64,000 nt of DNA from Marinobacterium lacunae (GCF_000705555.1 NZ_JMQN01000021.1:141477-205476), one strand, 5' to 3'; shown: positions 42,245 to 52,318, counted from the stretch's first letter. Notes: generated by a model not told the origin, from the letters alone. A program made the numbers and translations.

Positions 42245-44920
42245 ATGTCGAGATCTGTCGATAGTTTCAACACAGCAACCCAGCTTAAGGTGGGTGAGCG
42301 CACCTACACGGTTTACGGATTGAGCACAGGTGAGATTGCAAACGTGGAGGGTGTCGCCCGGCTGCCGGTGTCGATCAAGGTACTGCTCGAAAATCTGTTG
42401 CGACATGAAGATGGCGAAAGCTGTACACGCGAGGACATTCTTGCGTTGGCCAGCAGCCGCGGACGCGCGTCGGATCATGAGTTTTCATACCACCCGGCGC
42501 GCGTCCTGATGCAGGATTTTACCGGTGTGCCGGCGGTGGTCGATCTGGCCGCCATGCGCAATGCCTTGCTCGAACGCGGGGTGGACCCCCAGCGCATCAA
42601 CCCGCTCTCGCCTGTGGATCTGGTGATTGACCACTCTGTGAGTATCGACCGCTTTGGGACGGCCGATGCGTTTCGGGAAAATGTGGATATTGAGATGCAA
42701 CGTAATCTCGAGCGTTATCAGTTTCTCAAGTGGGGGCAGGGGGCGTTCGATAATTTCCGGGTTGTGCCACCGGGCACCGGTATCTGCCATCAGGTGAATC
42801 TGGAGTATCTGGCCAAGTCGGTCTGGAGCGAAGAGCAGGATGGCCAGATGCTGGCCTATCCGGATACGCTGGTGGGTACCGATAGTCATACCACGATGAT
42901 AAATGCCCTTGGTGTACTGGGCTGGGGTGTAGGGGGTATCGAGGCGGAAGCAGCGATGCTTGGTCAGCCTATCTCGATGCTGGTGCCGGATGTGGTCGGT
43001 TTCGAACTTACAGGTACGCTTAACGAGGGCATCACGGCCACCGACCTTGTATTGCGCGTGGTGCAGATGCTGCGTGAGCGCGGCGTGGTCGGCAAGTTTG
43101 TAGAGTTCTTTGGCAGCGGGCTGGATCACCTTCCGATTGCGGACCGCGCGACCATCGCCAACATGGCACCGGAGTATGGTGCAACCTGTGGCTTTTTCCC
43201 CATCGATGCCCAAACCCTCAACTATCTGCGCCTGAGTGGACGGCCGGAGCATACCCTCGAACTGGTAGAGGCCTACTGTAAAGCGCAGGGGATGTGGCGT
43301 GACGAGCATTATCAGACACCGGACTTTGCCGATGTACTGAGGCTGGATATGTCCACCGTAGAGCCCAACTTGGCCGGTCCCAAGCGGCCTCAGGACCGGG
43401 TGGCGGTGAAGGATCTCAAGCCTGCAATCGATGCATTCATCGAATTTGCCGGTAAAGCCGATCAACTGGAAACAGGGGTTGAGCTTGGTGGATCGGAAAC
43501 GCCGATGCATCACGGCGATGTGGTGATTGCAGCGATCACCTCCTGTACCAATACGTCCAACCCGGCAGTTATGCTTGGGGCCGGACTGGTTGCGCGCAAG
43601 GCGTTGGCTAGGGGGCTGAAGATCAAACCCTGGGTGAAGACATCGCTGGCACCGGGTTCACGTGTCGTGACCGAATATCTCAAGGAGTCTGGCGTTCAGC
43701 AGGATCTTGATGCGCTTGGCTTTAACCTGGTGGGCTATGGGTGCACCACCTGTATCGGTAACTCCGGCCCTCTGCCCGATGAGGTCGAGAAGACGATCAA
43801 GGATAACGATCTGGTGGTCTGCTCGGTGCTCTCGGGTAACCGCAACTTTGAAGGGCGTATCCATCCGCTGGTGCGGGCTAACTGGCTGGCCTCGCCACCT
43901 CTGGTGGTAGCCTATGCACTGGCCGGCACGACACGTATCGATCTTAGCCGCGACCCTCTGGGCACCGACCAAGAGGGACAGCCTGTGTATCTGAAGGATA
44001 TCTGGCCCAATAACGCCGAGATCGATGTGCTGGTCCGAACTATCGATAACGAGATGTTCCGCAAAGAGTACGGTTCGGTCTTCGACGGTGATGAACGGTG
44101 GCGGAACATCGACTCCGGCATCGGCGCAACCTATGCGTTTCCTGCCGACTCAACCTACATACAGAAGCCACCGTTCTTCGAGCCGGAATACGCAGGTCGG
44201 GTGGCGGATATTAAGGGCGCCTCAATACTGGCGCTGTTGGGTGACTCGGTGACCACCGACCATATTTCGCCTGCCGGCGCGATACCTAAAGACAGTCCCG
44301 CGGCACAGTATCTGCGCTCAAGAGGTGTAGAGGACGCGGACTTCAACTCCTACGGGTCGCGACGCGGCAACCATGAAGTGATGATGCGGGGGACATTCGG
44401 CAATATCCGTATCCGTAACGAAATGACGCCCCAGATCGAGGGCGGATATACCCGTAAACGTGGCGCGGCCGATCCCGAGTTTATCTACGATGTGGCAATG
44501 GCCTATTGTCAGGCGAACACGCCAAGCGTGATTGTTGCCGGCAAGGAGTACGGCACCGGTTCAAGCCGTGACTGGGCGGCCAAGGGGACTTTGCTGCTCG
44601 GTGTCAAAGCGGTCATCGTCGAGAGTTTCGAGCGTATCCACCGCTCTAATCTGGTCGGTATGGGCGTGTTGCCCCTGCAGTTCACACAGGGGGATGACCG
44701 CAAGCAGCTCAAACTGACCGGCGATGAGCAGATCGACATCCTCGGTCTTGAGGCGGGCCTTAAACCTAAACAGACGTTTAAGGCAGTCATCCACTATGCT
44801 GATGGGAAAGAGCGCGAGATCGAGTTGCAATCACGTCTGGATACGCTGGTCGAGGTGGAGTACTACCGGGCTGGCGGCGTGCTCAACTTTGTCCTCGATC
44901 GCTTGAGTCAAACGGCCTGA
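42245..44920 (+). CDS. acnA: Aconitate hydratase A
   Basis: The 891-residue product interconverts citrate and isocitrate in the citric acid cycle. Length is the same as that of typical AcnA. The three [4Fe-4S] ligands are in SCTNTSNP (near residue 435) and GYGCTTCIGNSGPL (near 500). DSHTTM, the linker and the C-terminal swivel domain with GTGSSRDWAAKG are also present. It precedes a VOC gene and a fluoroacetate-dehalogenase-like gene on the same strand; those may be co-transcribed. Confidence 0.97.
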   Translation: MSRSVDSFNTATQLKVGERTYTVYGLSTGEIANVEGVARLPVSIKVLLENLLRHEDGESCTREDILALASSRGRASDHEFSYHPARVLMQDFTGVPAVVDLAAMRNALLERGVDPQRINPLSPVDLVIDHSVSIDRFGTADAFRENVDIEMQRNLERYQFLKWGQGAFDNFRVVPPGTGICHQVNLEYLAKSVWSEEQDGQMLAYPDTLVGTDSHTTMINALGVLGWGVGGIEAEAAMLGQPISMLVPDVVGFELTGTLNEGITATDLVLRVVQMLRERGVVGKFVEFFGSGLDHLPIADRATIANMAPEYGATCGFFPIDAQTLNYLRLSGRPEHTLELVEAYCKAQGMWRDEHYQTPDFADVLRLDMSTVEPNLAGPKRPQDRVAVKDLKPAIDAFIEFAGKADQLETGVELGGSETPMHHGDVVIAAITSCTNTSNPAVMLGAGLVARKALARGLKIKPWVKTSLAPGSRVVTEYLKESGVQQDLDALGFNLVGYGCTTCIGNSGPLPDEVEKTIKDNDLVVCSVLSGNRNFEGRIHPLVRANWLASPPLVVAYALAGTTRIDLSRDPLGTDQEGQPVYLKDIWPNNAEIDVLVRTIDNEMFRKEYGSVFDGDERWRNIDSGIGATYAFPADSTYIQKPPFFEPEYAGRVADIKGASILALLGDSVTTDHISPAGAIPKDSPAAQYLRSRGVEDADFNSYGSRRGNHEVMMRGTFGNIRIRNEMTPQIEGGYTRKRGAADPEFIYDVAMAYCQANTPSVIVAGKEYGTGSSRDWAAKGTLLLGVKAVIVESFERIHRSNLVGMGVLPLQFTQGDDRKQLKLTGDEQIDILGLEAGLKPKQTFKAVIHYADGKEREIELQSRLDTLVEVEYYRAGGVLNFVLDRLSQTA

Positions 44921-44959
44921 CCGATAGGATGAGGCGGGGCCGTCCAGCAGGAGGGCCCT

Positions 44960-45385
44960 ATGGAACCTCGTATCAGCCTGATAACGCTCGGGGTCGATGA
45001 CCTCGAGCGCTCCTACCGCTTTTACCACGATGCGCTGGCATTTCCCGCCAGCTATATTCAGGGCAACGAGATCGTCTTTTTCCGTGGCAGCGGCGCACGT
45101 CTGGCGCTCTATCCGCGTAGCCGATTGAACGATGACGTAGCCCCGCGACTGGTGGGGCGTCACAGCCGATTTCCCGGCATAACGCTGACTCATGATACGG
45201 CTGATCGGCAGCAAGTGGACCGCATACTTGCCTCAGCCCAGGCGTGCGGTGGCGCGATTGTGAAACCTGCCTCGGACACCTTCTGGGGTGGCTATAGCGG
45301 GTACTTCACCGATCCAGATGGCTATCTGTGGGAGGTGGCCTGGGCTGATGTCTGGCAAAGCGGGGCGCTGGCGATGCAGGGGTAG
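44960..45385 (+). CDS. VOC-family (glyoxalase-fold) protein
   Basis: The 141-residue product has one vicinal-oxygen-chelate domain: ISLITLGVDDLERSYRFYHD at the start and GYFTDPDGYLWEVAW at the end, where the late Glu is a usual metal ligand. Such proteins include glyoxalases, fosfomycin-resistance enzymes and dioxygenases, and this one cannot be assigned further. It lies 39 bases after acnA. Confidence 0.85.
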   Translation: MEPRISLITLGVDDLERSYRFYHDALAFPASYIQGNEIVFFRGSGARLALYPRSRLNDDVAPRLVGRHSRFPGITLTHDTADRQQVDRILASAQACGGAIVKPASDTFWGGYSGYFTDPDGYLWEVAWADVWQSGALAMQG

Positions 45386-45466
45386 ATTAGCGAGCAACAG
45401 TTGTGTGCTAACCTTTCTTTCCTGACGTTCCGGTCAGGCTGACCATGATTCTCAGGAAGGCACCTC

Positions 45467-46354
45467 ATGTTTGATAATGCATTCAGATCTGTCGATATAG
45501 TCACCTCAGGTGCAACCATACACTGTATGCATGGGGGAGAAGGGCCGCCACTGCTGCTTCTGCATGGCTATCCCCAGACCCATATGATCTGGCATGAGGT
45601 AGCGCCGGCACTGGCAAAAGATTTCCACGTGATCTGTCCTGACCTTCGGGGTTATGGCGATAGCAGCAAACCGCCCGGCGAGGCGGACCATGCGAACTAC
45701 TCGAAGCGCGCCATGGCGCAGGATATGGTCGAGGTGATGTCCCATTTTGGCTATGAGCAGTTTGCCGTTGCCGGTCATGATCGTGGCGCCCGAGTCGCGC
45801 ACCGCATGGCACTGGATCACTCGCAGCGGGTGAGTGCACTGTGTGTTATGGATATCGCGCCGACGCTGCATATGTTCGATCACACCGATCAGGCGTTTGC
45901 CACCGGCTATTACCACTGGTTCTTTTTAATACAACCCGGTGGTCTGCCTGAGCATATGATCGGTCTCGATCCCGATTACTACCTCGGTGAAAAGCTCAAG
46001 CGCTGGTCCGCACCCGGTGCGGAATTCTCGCCTCGTGCCGTTGCCGAGTACTGCCGCTGCTTCGGTTCCGCCGATGCTATTCATGCTTCCTGTGAAGACT
46101 ACCGGGCCGCAGCGATGATCGATCTGGAGCACGACCGTGCCGACCGACCGCGTAAGCTTGAGTGTCCGGTATTGGTGCTCTGGGGCAACAAGGGGTTTGT
46201 GCATCGCACCTATGACCTGCTAGAGGTTTGGCGCGAGTATGCCCAAGAGGTGAGAGGTGGTGCGTTGAACTGTGGTCACTTTCTGCCGGAAGAGGCACCG
46301 GACGAGGTTATCGATGCGTTGAACGGCTTTCTCTCGGGAAAACCGAAGGCGTAA
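45467..46354 (+). CDS. Haloacetate (fluoroacetate) dehalogenase
   Basis: The 295-residue alpha/beta hydrolase has all residues described for fluoroacetate dehalogenases: nucleophile Asp105 in GHDRGAR, carboxylate-binding Arg106 and Arg109, acid Asp129, catalytic His271 in CGHFLPEE, and a fluoride pocket of His150, Trp151 (YYHWFFL) and Tyr212 (SCEDYRA). Numbering is within one residue of the Burkholderia FA1 enzyme. It should hydrolyse fluoroacetate or chloroacetate to glycolate. Ordinary epoxide hydrolases lack the Arg pair. It lies close to acnA, whose product is the target of fluoroacetate poisoning, and just before an SLC13 carrier gene. Confidence 0.85.
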   Translation: MFDNAFRSVDIVTSGATIHCMHGGEGPPLLLLHGYPQTHMIWHEVAPALAKDFHVICPDLRGYGDSSKPPGEADHANYSKRAMAQDMVEVMSHFGYEQFAVAGHDRGARVAHRMALDHSQRVSALCVMDIAPTLHMFDHTDQAFATGYYHWFFLIQPGGLPEHMIGLDPDYYLGEKLKRWSAPGAEFSPRAVAEYCRCFGSADAIHASCEDYRAAAMIDLEHDRADRPRKLECPVLVLWGNKGFVHRTYDLLEVWREYAQEVRGGALNCGHFLPEEAPDEVIDALNGFLSGKPKA

Positions 46355-46369
46355 GGATTAAGGTTGAAC

Positions 46370-47794
46370 ATGGATCGATTGCAAGGAGGCGCTCTGCGAA
46401 GCCTGATCACGCAGCCTGCCCGTTTGTTCATGCTGTTACTTATACCCGTGTCGGCGTGGGTGTTGATCGACCCACCGGCTCTGCTGAGCACCCAGCAGAG
46501 CCAGGTGCTGGCCATTATCATCCTGACATTGGGTTTGCTGGTCACCAACGTGTTGCCGGGCTACATGACAGCCCTGCTGTTTTTCCTCGCGGCGGTGTTG
46601 CTGAAGGTGGGCACACCGGCTGAGATCTTCTCCGGGTTTTATTCGGCGGCGTTCTGGCTGATTGTCGCGGGCATGGTCATCGGCATGGCGATCAAGTCCA
46701 CCGGCCTTGGCGATCGGATCGCCGCCATACTGGGGCGACATCTCGAGCACAGTTATGGCTGGCTGATCGGTGGATTGATGCTGAGCTGCACGCTGCTCGG
46801 ATTCCTGATGCCATCCTCGATGGGGCGGGCCGTGATGATGATCCCTATCGGGTTGGCATTGGCTGATCGCTGCGGCTTCGAGGCGGGCTCAAAGGGGCGG
46901 ACTGGTATCGCGCTGGCGATCGCCTTTGGGTGCCATATGCCGACCTTTGCCATTCTGCCTGCCAATATTCCCAACGTAGTGCTGATTGGCGCCGCGGAGA
47001 CGATCTACAACCTGCATCTGAGCTATACCCACTACCTGCTGCTCCACTTCCCCATATTGGGCGCACTCAAAGCGGTTCTGGTTGCCTGGCTGATTATTCG
47101 CCTATTTCCCGACACACCGGCGGCGCGCAACCCTGATGCCGGTACAACCGAGGCCGGTGCTGTTGCGAAGGGCCAAGGGCAATTGAAGCTGGGCGTTGTA
47201 TTGCTGATTACGCTGGGGTTCTGGATAACCGACAGTGTCCACGGCATAAGCCCTGCCTGGGTGGGGCTTGCCGCGACCTGCTTTTTGCTGCTGCCGGGTA
47301 TAGGGCTTGTGGACAGCAAGCGGTTCTCGGCGGGCATGGATATGACCCTGTTGATCTATATCGCTGGCATCCTCGGTGTTGGACGTCTCGTTGCGAGCTC
47401 AGGGCTTGGCAGTGTGCTGGCAACCCAGCTGGAGCAGCTTCTGCCGCTGGAGCAGGGGGCTGATTTCGTCAACTTTGTCTCGCTGAGCTTAATGTCATTC
47501 GTGGCAGCGCTGGGCGTAACGCTTCCGGGTGTACCGGCAGTACTCACGCCCATGGCGACCGATCTTGCTGCACAGACAGGCTGGAGTATCGAAACCGTGC
47601 TGATGACGCAGGTGCTGGGCTTCTCGACGGTATTATTCCCCTATCAGTCAGGTCCGTTGCTGGTGAGCATGCAGCTGGCCAAGGAGCCGATAGGCCACCT
47701 GCTGCGGGTAACGATACCGCTGACGTTGGTCACGCTGTTGATACTGATGCCGCTGGATTATCTGTGGTGGAATCTGGTCGGTGAGTTGGGATAA
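46370..47794 (+). CDS. SLC13/DASS-family carboxylate transporter
   Basis: The start at 46370 follows AAGG and gives 474 residues; a TTG six bases upstream is less likely. About 11-12 hydrophobic segments and repeated motifs (FLMPSSMGRAVMMIPIG and the related AALGVTLPGVPAVLTPMA) fit the sodium-dicarboxylate symporter family. Its place 15 bases after the dehalogenase gene suggests that it imports the haloacid or moves the glycolate product, though the family's usual substrates are dicarboxylates. Confidence 0.82.
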   Translation: MDRLQGGALRSLITQPARLFMLLLIPVSAWVLIDPPALLSTQQSQVLAIIILTLGLLVTNVLPGYMTALLFFLAAVLLKVGTPAEIFSGFYSAAFWLIVAGMVIGMAIKSTGLGDRIAAILGRHLEHSYGWLIGGLMLSCTLLGFLMPSSMGRAVMMIPIGLALADRCGFEAGSKGRTGIALAIAFGCHMPTFAILPANIPNVVLIGAAETIYNLHLSYTHYLLLHFPILGALKAVLVAWLIIRLFPDTPAARNPDAGTTEAGAVAKGQGQLKLGVVLLITLGFWITDSVHGISPAWVGLAATCFLLLPGIGLVDSKRFSAGMDMTLLIYIAGILGVGRLVASSGLGSVLATQLEQLLPLEQGADFVNFVSLSLMSFVAALGVTLPGVPAVLTPMATDLAAQTGWSIETVLMTQVLGFSTVLFPYQSGPLLVSMQLAKEPIGHLLRVTIPLTLVTLLILMPLDYLWWNLVGELG

Positions 47795-47927
47795 CGCTGG
47801 CTTGTTTCATTAGCTTCACTATTTGCATCTTCGCAGCGTCAGCCCGGAACTCTTCGTACGGGCTGCCATTTAGCGTAGCGAATGCAGCCACTTGCCAGCG
47901 AAGGAATCACCTTGGGTGCTTTAGGCC

Positions 47928-48692
47928 TCAAAGCTTGGATAGCTGACGGGCGGTTGCTATCAATAAGGCGGAAAAATCCGCTTCCATGTTTACCGGTCCT
48001 CTAAGGCGTGAGATGGAGATCGACACTGCTGCACGCGGTTGGCCTGCCGCATCCAGAATAGGGGCGGAAATCGACAGGTCGGACAGGTAGTACTCCTCTT
48101 CAGTCAGTGCATACCCTTGCTGCCTGAACACTGGCAGTCGGGCCAGAATCTTGTCCAACTCATAAATCGTATGCGGGGTATAGGCCTTGCGAGGGTATGC
48201 CTCGATCATCTCGCGTGCCTGCTCTTCACCGAGGTGAGACAGCATCGCCAACCCCGGCGAGGTGCAATACGCTGGCAATCTTGACCCGATGGTAATGTCT
48301 GTTTCCAGCATATTACGGCTCAGCAAGCGAGACAGGAAAACCACCTCTCCTCTATCAAGTACAGACAGACTCACTGAGCCCTCGGTCTCTTTGCTCAAAT
48401 TGAGCAGATAGGGGCGCGCCTTATCAACCAACGGATGGGCATGCAGGTAGTGCGAGGCTAAATCCAGGCTTCGCAGGCTGGGCTCTATCAATTTTGTATC
48501 CGGGTTTCTTTGCAGATAACCCAGTTCCGTCAGCGTATGTACAAAACGCTGAGTAGCGCTGCGGTCCATATCACAGCGTAGAGACAACTCCTTGATACTC
48601 AACGCTGGCGCGGTTTCATCAAATACCTCTAACAGCCGAAAGGCCTTGACCACGCTTTTGACAAGAAGGCGATCCTCTTCTTCTTTCGCCAC
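47928..48692 (-). CDS. IclR-family transcriptional regulator
   Basis: The 254-residue product has an N-terminal winged helix (about 8-70; LSIKELSLRCDMDRSATQRF) and a C-terminal IclR effector domain (about 85-250; LPAYCTSPGLAMLSHLG). It diverges from the enoyl-CoA hydratase gene and probably controls the operon that follows, in response to its substrate or CoA intermediate. Confidence 0.9.
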   Translation of the reverse strand: MAKEEEDRLLVKSVVKAFRLLEVFDETAPALSIKELSLRCDMDRSATQRFVHTLTELGYLQRNPDTKLIEPSLRSLDLASHYLHAHPLVDKARPYLLNLSKETEGSVSLSVLDRGEVVFLSRLLSRNMLETDITIGSRLPAYCTSPGLAMLSHLGEEQAREMIEAYPRKAYTPHTIYELDKILARLPVFRQQGYALTEEEYYLSDLSISAPILDAAGQPRAAVSISISRLRGPVNMEADFSALLIATARQLSKL

Positions 48693-48808
48693 GATTTTAC
48701 CTCTACTGGATGTAATGCTTCGCCCGATTGGCAGGTGTCAGACCGGATTCTCAACCTCAATCCATGAATTGTACAGACCTAGGGTTGCAAACCAAAAAAA
48801 ACGATGAC

Positions 48809-48838
48809 ATGATCATATTACGATTTTTATGATCGCAT
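48809..48838. promoter_or_regulatory. Possible IclR operator
   Basis: ATGATCAT (48809-48816) and ATGATCGCAT (48829-48838) repeat ATGATC at a distance of 20 bases, two helical turns, between the IclR gene and the operon that it faces. Binding is not shown by the sequence alone. Confidence 0.35.
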
Positions 48839-48862
48839 TGCAATCACTTTAGAGGAAAAATT

Positions 48863-49630
48863 ATGACTGATGTGGTTATTTCTACTCAGGAAGGTGCTGT
48901 AGGCATACTTACCCTCAACCGTCCGGAAGTGCTTAACGCGTGGAATAGCCCCATGCGTCAGCGGTTGATTGAAAAATTGATCCAGTTCTCCGATGACGAC
49001 AGCATTCGTGCAATCGTGTTGACCGGAGCTGGGGATCGGGCTTTTTGCGCCGGACAGGATCTGAACGAGACCAAGAGCTTTGACGCCGAGCGCGCCAAGT
49101 CATGGGTAGAAGAGTGGAAGACGTTATACAACGCTCTTCGCAGTAGCCCTAAACCGATAATTGCGGCACTGAATGGCGTTGCTGCAGGCTCTGCGTTTCA
49201 GGTTGCTCTGCTCTGCGACTTCCGCATCGGTCATGCCGGCGTACGTATGGGCCAGCCGGAAATTAACTCCGGTATTGCCAGCACCACAGGTCCCTGGATT
49301 ATGAGAGAACATCTCGGATTGGCCCGCACGATCGATTTGACCCTCTCGGGGCGTCTGATGAATGCGGACGAATGCGTTCAGATCGGCATCATCAACAAGA
49401 TTGTCGAGCCAGAGCAGGTAATGCCGGAAACCCTTGCACTGGCGAATATGCTGGCTGAGAAGCCGCCGGTCGCCATGCGCCTCGACCGCCAGCGTTTTAA
49501 AGAGATGACCGAGGCCGGGTTTGAAGACTGCCTCGCGGCGGGAACTCGCATTCAGGCTGAAGCCTACGCCTCGGGCGAGCCGCAACGCATGATGGAACTC
49601 TTTCTGTCACGTCGTACAAAAAGTAGCTGA
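48863..49630 (+). CDS. Enoyl-CoA hydratase/isomerase family protein
   Basis: The 255-residue crotonase-fold product has the oxyanion-hole blocks FCAGQDLNE and AALNGVAAGSAFQVALLCDF, and an acidic residue in MGQPEINSGI, the usual position of one catalytic Glu. The second catalytic position reads TTGPWIM, unlike the GGTQRL of typical hydratases, so it may have a different activity such as racemisation, isomerisation or hydrolysis. It works on an acyl-CoA made by the ligase encoded next. Confidence 0.88.
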   Translation: MTDVVISTQEGAVGILTLNRPEVLNAWNSPMRQRLIEKLIQFSDDDSIRAIVLTGAGDRAFCAGQDLNETKSFDAERAKSWVEEWKTLYNALRSSPKPIIAALNGVAAGSAFQVALLCDFRIGHAGVRMGQPEINSGIASTTGPWIMREHLGLARTIDLTLSGRLMNADECVQIGIINKIVEPEQVMPETLALANMLAEKPPVAMRLDRQRFKEMTEAGFEDCLAAGTRIQAEAYASGEPQRMMELFLSRRTKSS

Positions 49631-49676
49631 GCTAAGAGATACATCCCACTCACTCAACAATGACAGAAAGATTTTC

Positions 49677-51203
49677 ATGACCAATACCCTTAACTCACCA
49701 AGCTTTATTGCCAAACTAGACGCACTGGCAAAGAAAGATCCGCAGGGGATATATGGTTACTTCGAAGGTGAAATGATCACCTTCGAATCCCTCAACCGGA
49801 AAGCCGAATCGCTCGCGGCAATTCTGCGCCGTGAATACGGTATCCAGTGCGGCGATCGTGTGGCAGTGATGATGAACAATAGCCTTGTTTCGCTCGCTAC
49901 TATTTTTGCGCTGGCGAAGGGAGGAATTGTCTGGGTACCCGTGAATGCCCGTCAGCAAGGCGCAGGACTTAAATACATTCTTGAGCATAGCGAGCCTTCT
50001 CTGCTGATAGTCGACGAATCTCTACAAGATGTCGTTACGAGCTGCGGAGCTCACCTCCCTGCAACAATCACTTCAGGCGGCGCAACTGATGCTTTGGGGT
50101 CGTTACTCACCTCGGGCGCCCGGTTGAATGAAACGGCCCCTACCGATACTGCTCTGTTTTCGCTGATGTACACCTCGGGCACAACCGGAAACCCCAAAGG
50201 GGTTCAGGTGACGCACGCGATGATGACCCATGCTGTTAAAGGGGTGGTAGAACTGTGCGAAATACGACCAGGCGATGTGTTCTATCAATGGGAACCGTTC
50301 TTTCATATTGGTGGCGCACAGGTGCTGCTCCTGCCTTTATTCGAGACCGTGACAATCGCTCTATATCCCCGGTTCAGTGCCAGCCGGTTCTGGCACGAGG
50401 TGAATGAGAGTGGCGCCACTCACATCCATTATTTGGGTGGTGTACTGCAGATACTGTTGAAACAGCCCATATCCGAGGCGGAAAAAACGCACCGTGTGAG
50501 AATCGCTTGGGGCGGGGGGTGTCCTCCCGACATTTGGCAGTTGCTGCGGCAGCGTTTCGGCTTTGAAATTCGAGAATGCTATGGCATGACGGAAGCGGCG
50601 AGCCTCACGACGTGTAATCTCGGTGGCCCTGTCGGCTCGGTCGGCAAAGCGTTGGACTGGCTCGACGTTAGCATTCTGGGCAATGACAACCTCCCGGTTC
50701 CTGCAGGACAAACCGGACAGATTGTGGTCGGTGAAAAAGAGGCCGGTGTGCTCTTCCAGGGCTATTTCAAAAACCCTGAGGCAACATCGAAAACCCTTCG
50801 CGAGGGAAAACTCTACACGGGCGATCAGGGGCGGCTGGATGCAGAGGGCAATCTCTACTTTCTCGGCCGTCAAACTGATAGCGTGCGCTGTGGTGGAGAA
50901 AACGTTTCAGCCTGGGAAGTTGAAAACGTTGTCCAGCAACATCCTGCTGTCGAGGAGTGCGCCATGATCGGTGTCCGCGCCGATATCGGCGAGCAGGATA
51001 TCAAGCTGTTTATCAAAACCAAGGCTGACACCTGCCTGACCCCTGAAGAGCTGTCTCAGTGGCTGCAGAATCGTCTCGCCTCTTATCAGCTTCCGCGCTA
51101 CATCGCCTTGGTCGACGATTTCGAGCGCACACCCAGTTTACGCATCATGAAACATAAACTGCCCACGGAAACACACGACTCGTGGGACAGACGAGCACAC
51201 TAA
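49677..51203 (+). CDS. Acyl-CoA synthetase (AMP-forming)
   Basis: The 508-residue product activates a carboxylic acid to its CoA thioester. The AMP-binding P-loop is YTSGTTGNPKGV, followed by YGMTEAASLT, the TGDQGRLDAEGNLYFLGR core and the C-terminal hinge. Its general likeness is to carnitine/crotonobetaine-CoA and short-chain acyl ligases (CaiC-like). The expected C-terminal catalytic Lys lies in SLRIMKHKL. Substrate should be the acid taken up by the TRAP transporter that follows. Confidence 0.9.
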   Translation: MTNTLNSPSFIAKLDALAKKDPQGIYGYFEGEMITFESLNRKAESLAAILRREYGIQCGDRVAVMMNNSLVSLATIFALAKGGIVWVPVNARQQGAGLKYILEHSEPSLLIVDESLQDVVTSCGAHLPATITSGGATDALGSLLTSGARLNETAPTDTALFSLMYTSGTTGNPKGVQVTHAMMTHAVKGVVELCEIRPGDVFYQWEPFFHIGGAQVLLLPLFETVTIALYPRFSASRFWHEVNESGATHIHYLGGVLQILLKQPISEAEKTHRVRIAWGGGCPPDIWQLLRQRFGFEIRECYGMTEAASLTTCNLGGPVGSVGKALDWLDVSILGNDNLPVPAGQTGQIVVGEKEAGVLFQGYFKNPEATSKTLREGKLYTGDQGRLDAEGNLYFLGRQTDSVRCGGENVSAWEVENVVQQHPAVEECAMIGVRADIGEQDIKLFIKTKADTCLTPEELSQWLQNRLASYQLPRYIALVDDFERTPSLRIMKHKLPTETHDSWDRRAH

Positions 51204-51273
51204 AAAAACTAACTAATACTGATGTTCAAATGATATGGCCCCTCAAATAACAACCGCAAAAAGGAAATAAACC

Positions 51274-52254
51274 ATGTCAAAATTGCTTAAAAATACATCA
51301 CTCGCTCTGGGAATATCTCTGGCTGTCAGCCTTAACGCGCAGGCTGAACGTTGGGACATGACTGTCCCTCAGCCCGAGAATAATTACATCACAGAGAACG
51401 TAAGCTGGTTTGCGCAGCAACTGAAGGAGGAAACCGATGGCAAGATCGACCTTCGCGTGCATGCTGGCGGCAGTTTGTTCAATGGTGCAGAAACCAAACG
51501 TGCGGTGCAGCGTGACCAGGCCCAGATGGGGGTACACGTACTCTCTTCTTACCAGAACGAAGATCCAATATTCGGTATCGATTCGGTTCCATTCCTGGCG
51601 GACTCATTCGAGAAGTCCCAGGCGTTGTGGGAGGTGACCCGGCCTGTATTGGATAAAAAGCTGTCCGATCAGAATATCAAGATTCTCTACCATATCCCTT
51701 GGCCGCCTCAGGGGGTTTTTATCGACCGTGAACTTAGCTCTGCCGATGACGCGCAAGGCGTAAAATTCCGTGCCTATAACAATGCCACAGCGCGCTTTGC
51801 GGAGCTCATGGGTATGACACCGGCCTTGATCGAGGAGGCTGAGCTGTCTCAGGCCGCCGCAACCGGTATGGTGCAGTCACTGATATCCTCGGGCGACCCG
51901 GTGGTTAATCACCAGCTTTGGAGCTACCTGCCTGAGTTCTATGACGCAAAAGCCTGGCTGGTGCTGAGCCATGTATTCATGAACAAGGATCGTTGGGACG
52001 CTCTGGACGAAGATACCCGCAACAAGATTACCGCGCTGGCCGCAGCAGCTGAGGCAAGGGGCGCTCAGTCTGCAATGGATCTGACGGACTCGCTTAAAGA
52101 GACGTTGGCTTCAAAAGGCGTAAGCATCAACCAGCCCAACGAAGCGCTGGCTGCCGACTTTCAGGAGATCGGTAAACAGATGCAGGAGGAGTGGCTCGAA
52201 ACCGCTGGCGAAGAAGGCCGTGACCTGATCGAAGCGTACCGCGCTACACAGTAA
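51274..52254 (+). CDS. TRAP transporter substrate-binding protein (DctP family)
   Basis: The 326-residue product has a signal peptide (about 1-24, ending AQA) and a DctP domain. KFRAYNNATARFAELMG contains the conserved Arg that normally binds the carboxylate of the ligand. It binds its ligand in the periplasm and delivers it to the DctQM membrane complex encoded downstream. The ribosome site is AAAGGAA. Confidence 0.92.
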   Translation: MSKLLKNTSLALGISLAVSLNAQAERWDMTVPQPENNYITENVSWFAQQLKEETDGKIDLRVHAGGSLFNGAETKRAVQRDQAQMGVHVLSSYQNEDPIFGIDSVPFLADSFEKSQALWEVTRPVLDKKLSDQNIKILYHIPWPPQGVFIDRELSSADDAQGVKFRAYNNATARFAELMGMTPALIEEAELSQAAATGMVQSLISSGDPVVNHQLWSYLPEFYDAKAWLVLSHVFMNKDRWDALDEDTRNKITALAAAAEARGAQSAMDLTDSLKETLASKGVSINQPNEALAADFQEIGKQMQEEWLETAGEEGRDLIEAYRATQ

Positions 52255-52318
52255 CGTAAAAATGGGCCGCCGATGCTCTTATTGGTGGCTCATCCCTCTT
52301 ATTTGGAGAACGGCTGTT

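Noticed and set aside
42485..43513. Open frame of 342 codons opposite acnA
   Set aside because: Antisense to a well-conserved enzyme and without domain features.
45421..45438. Hairpin CCTGAC/GTCAGG between the VOC and dehalogenase genes as a terminator
   Set aside because: Only six base pairs and no T run after it, so an operon boundary is not supported.
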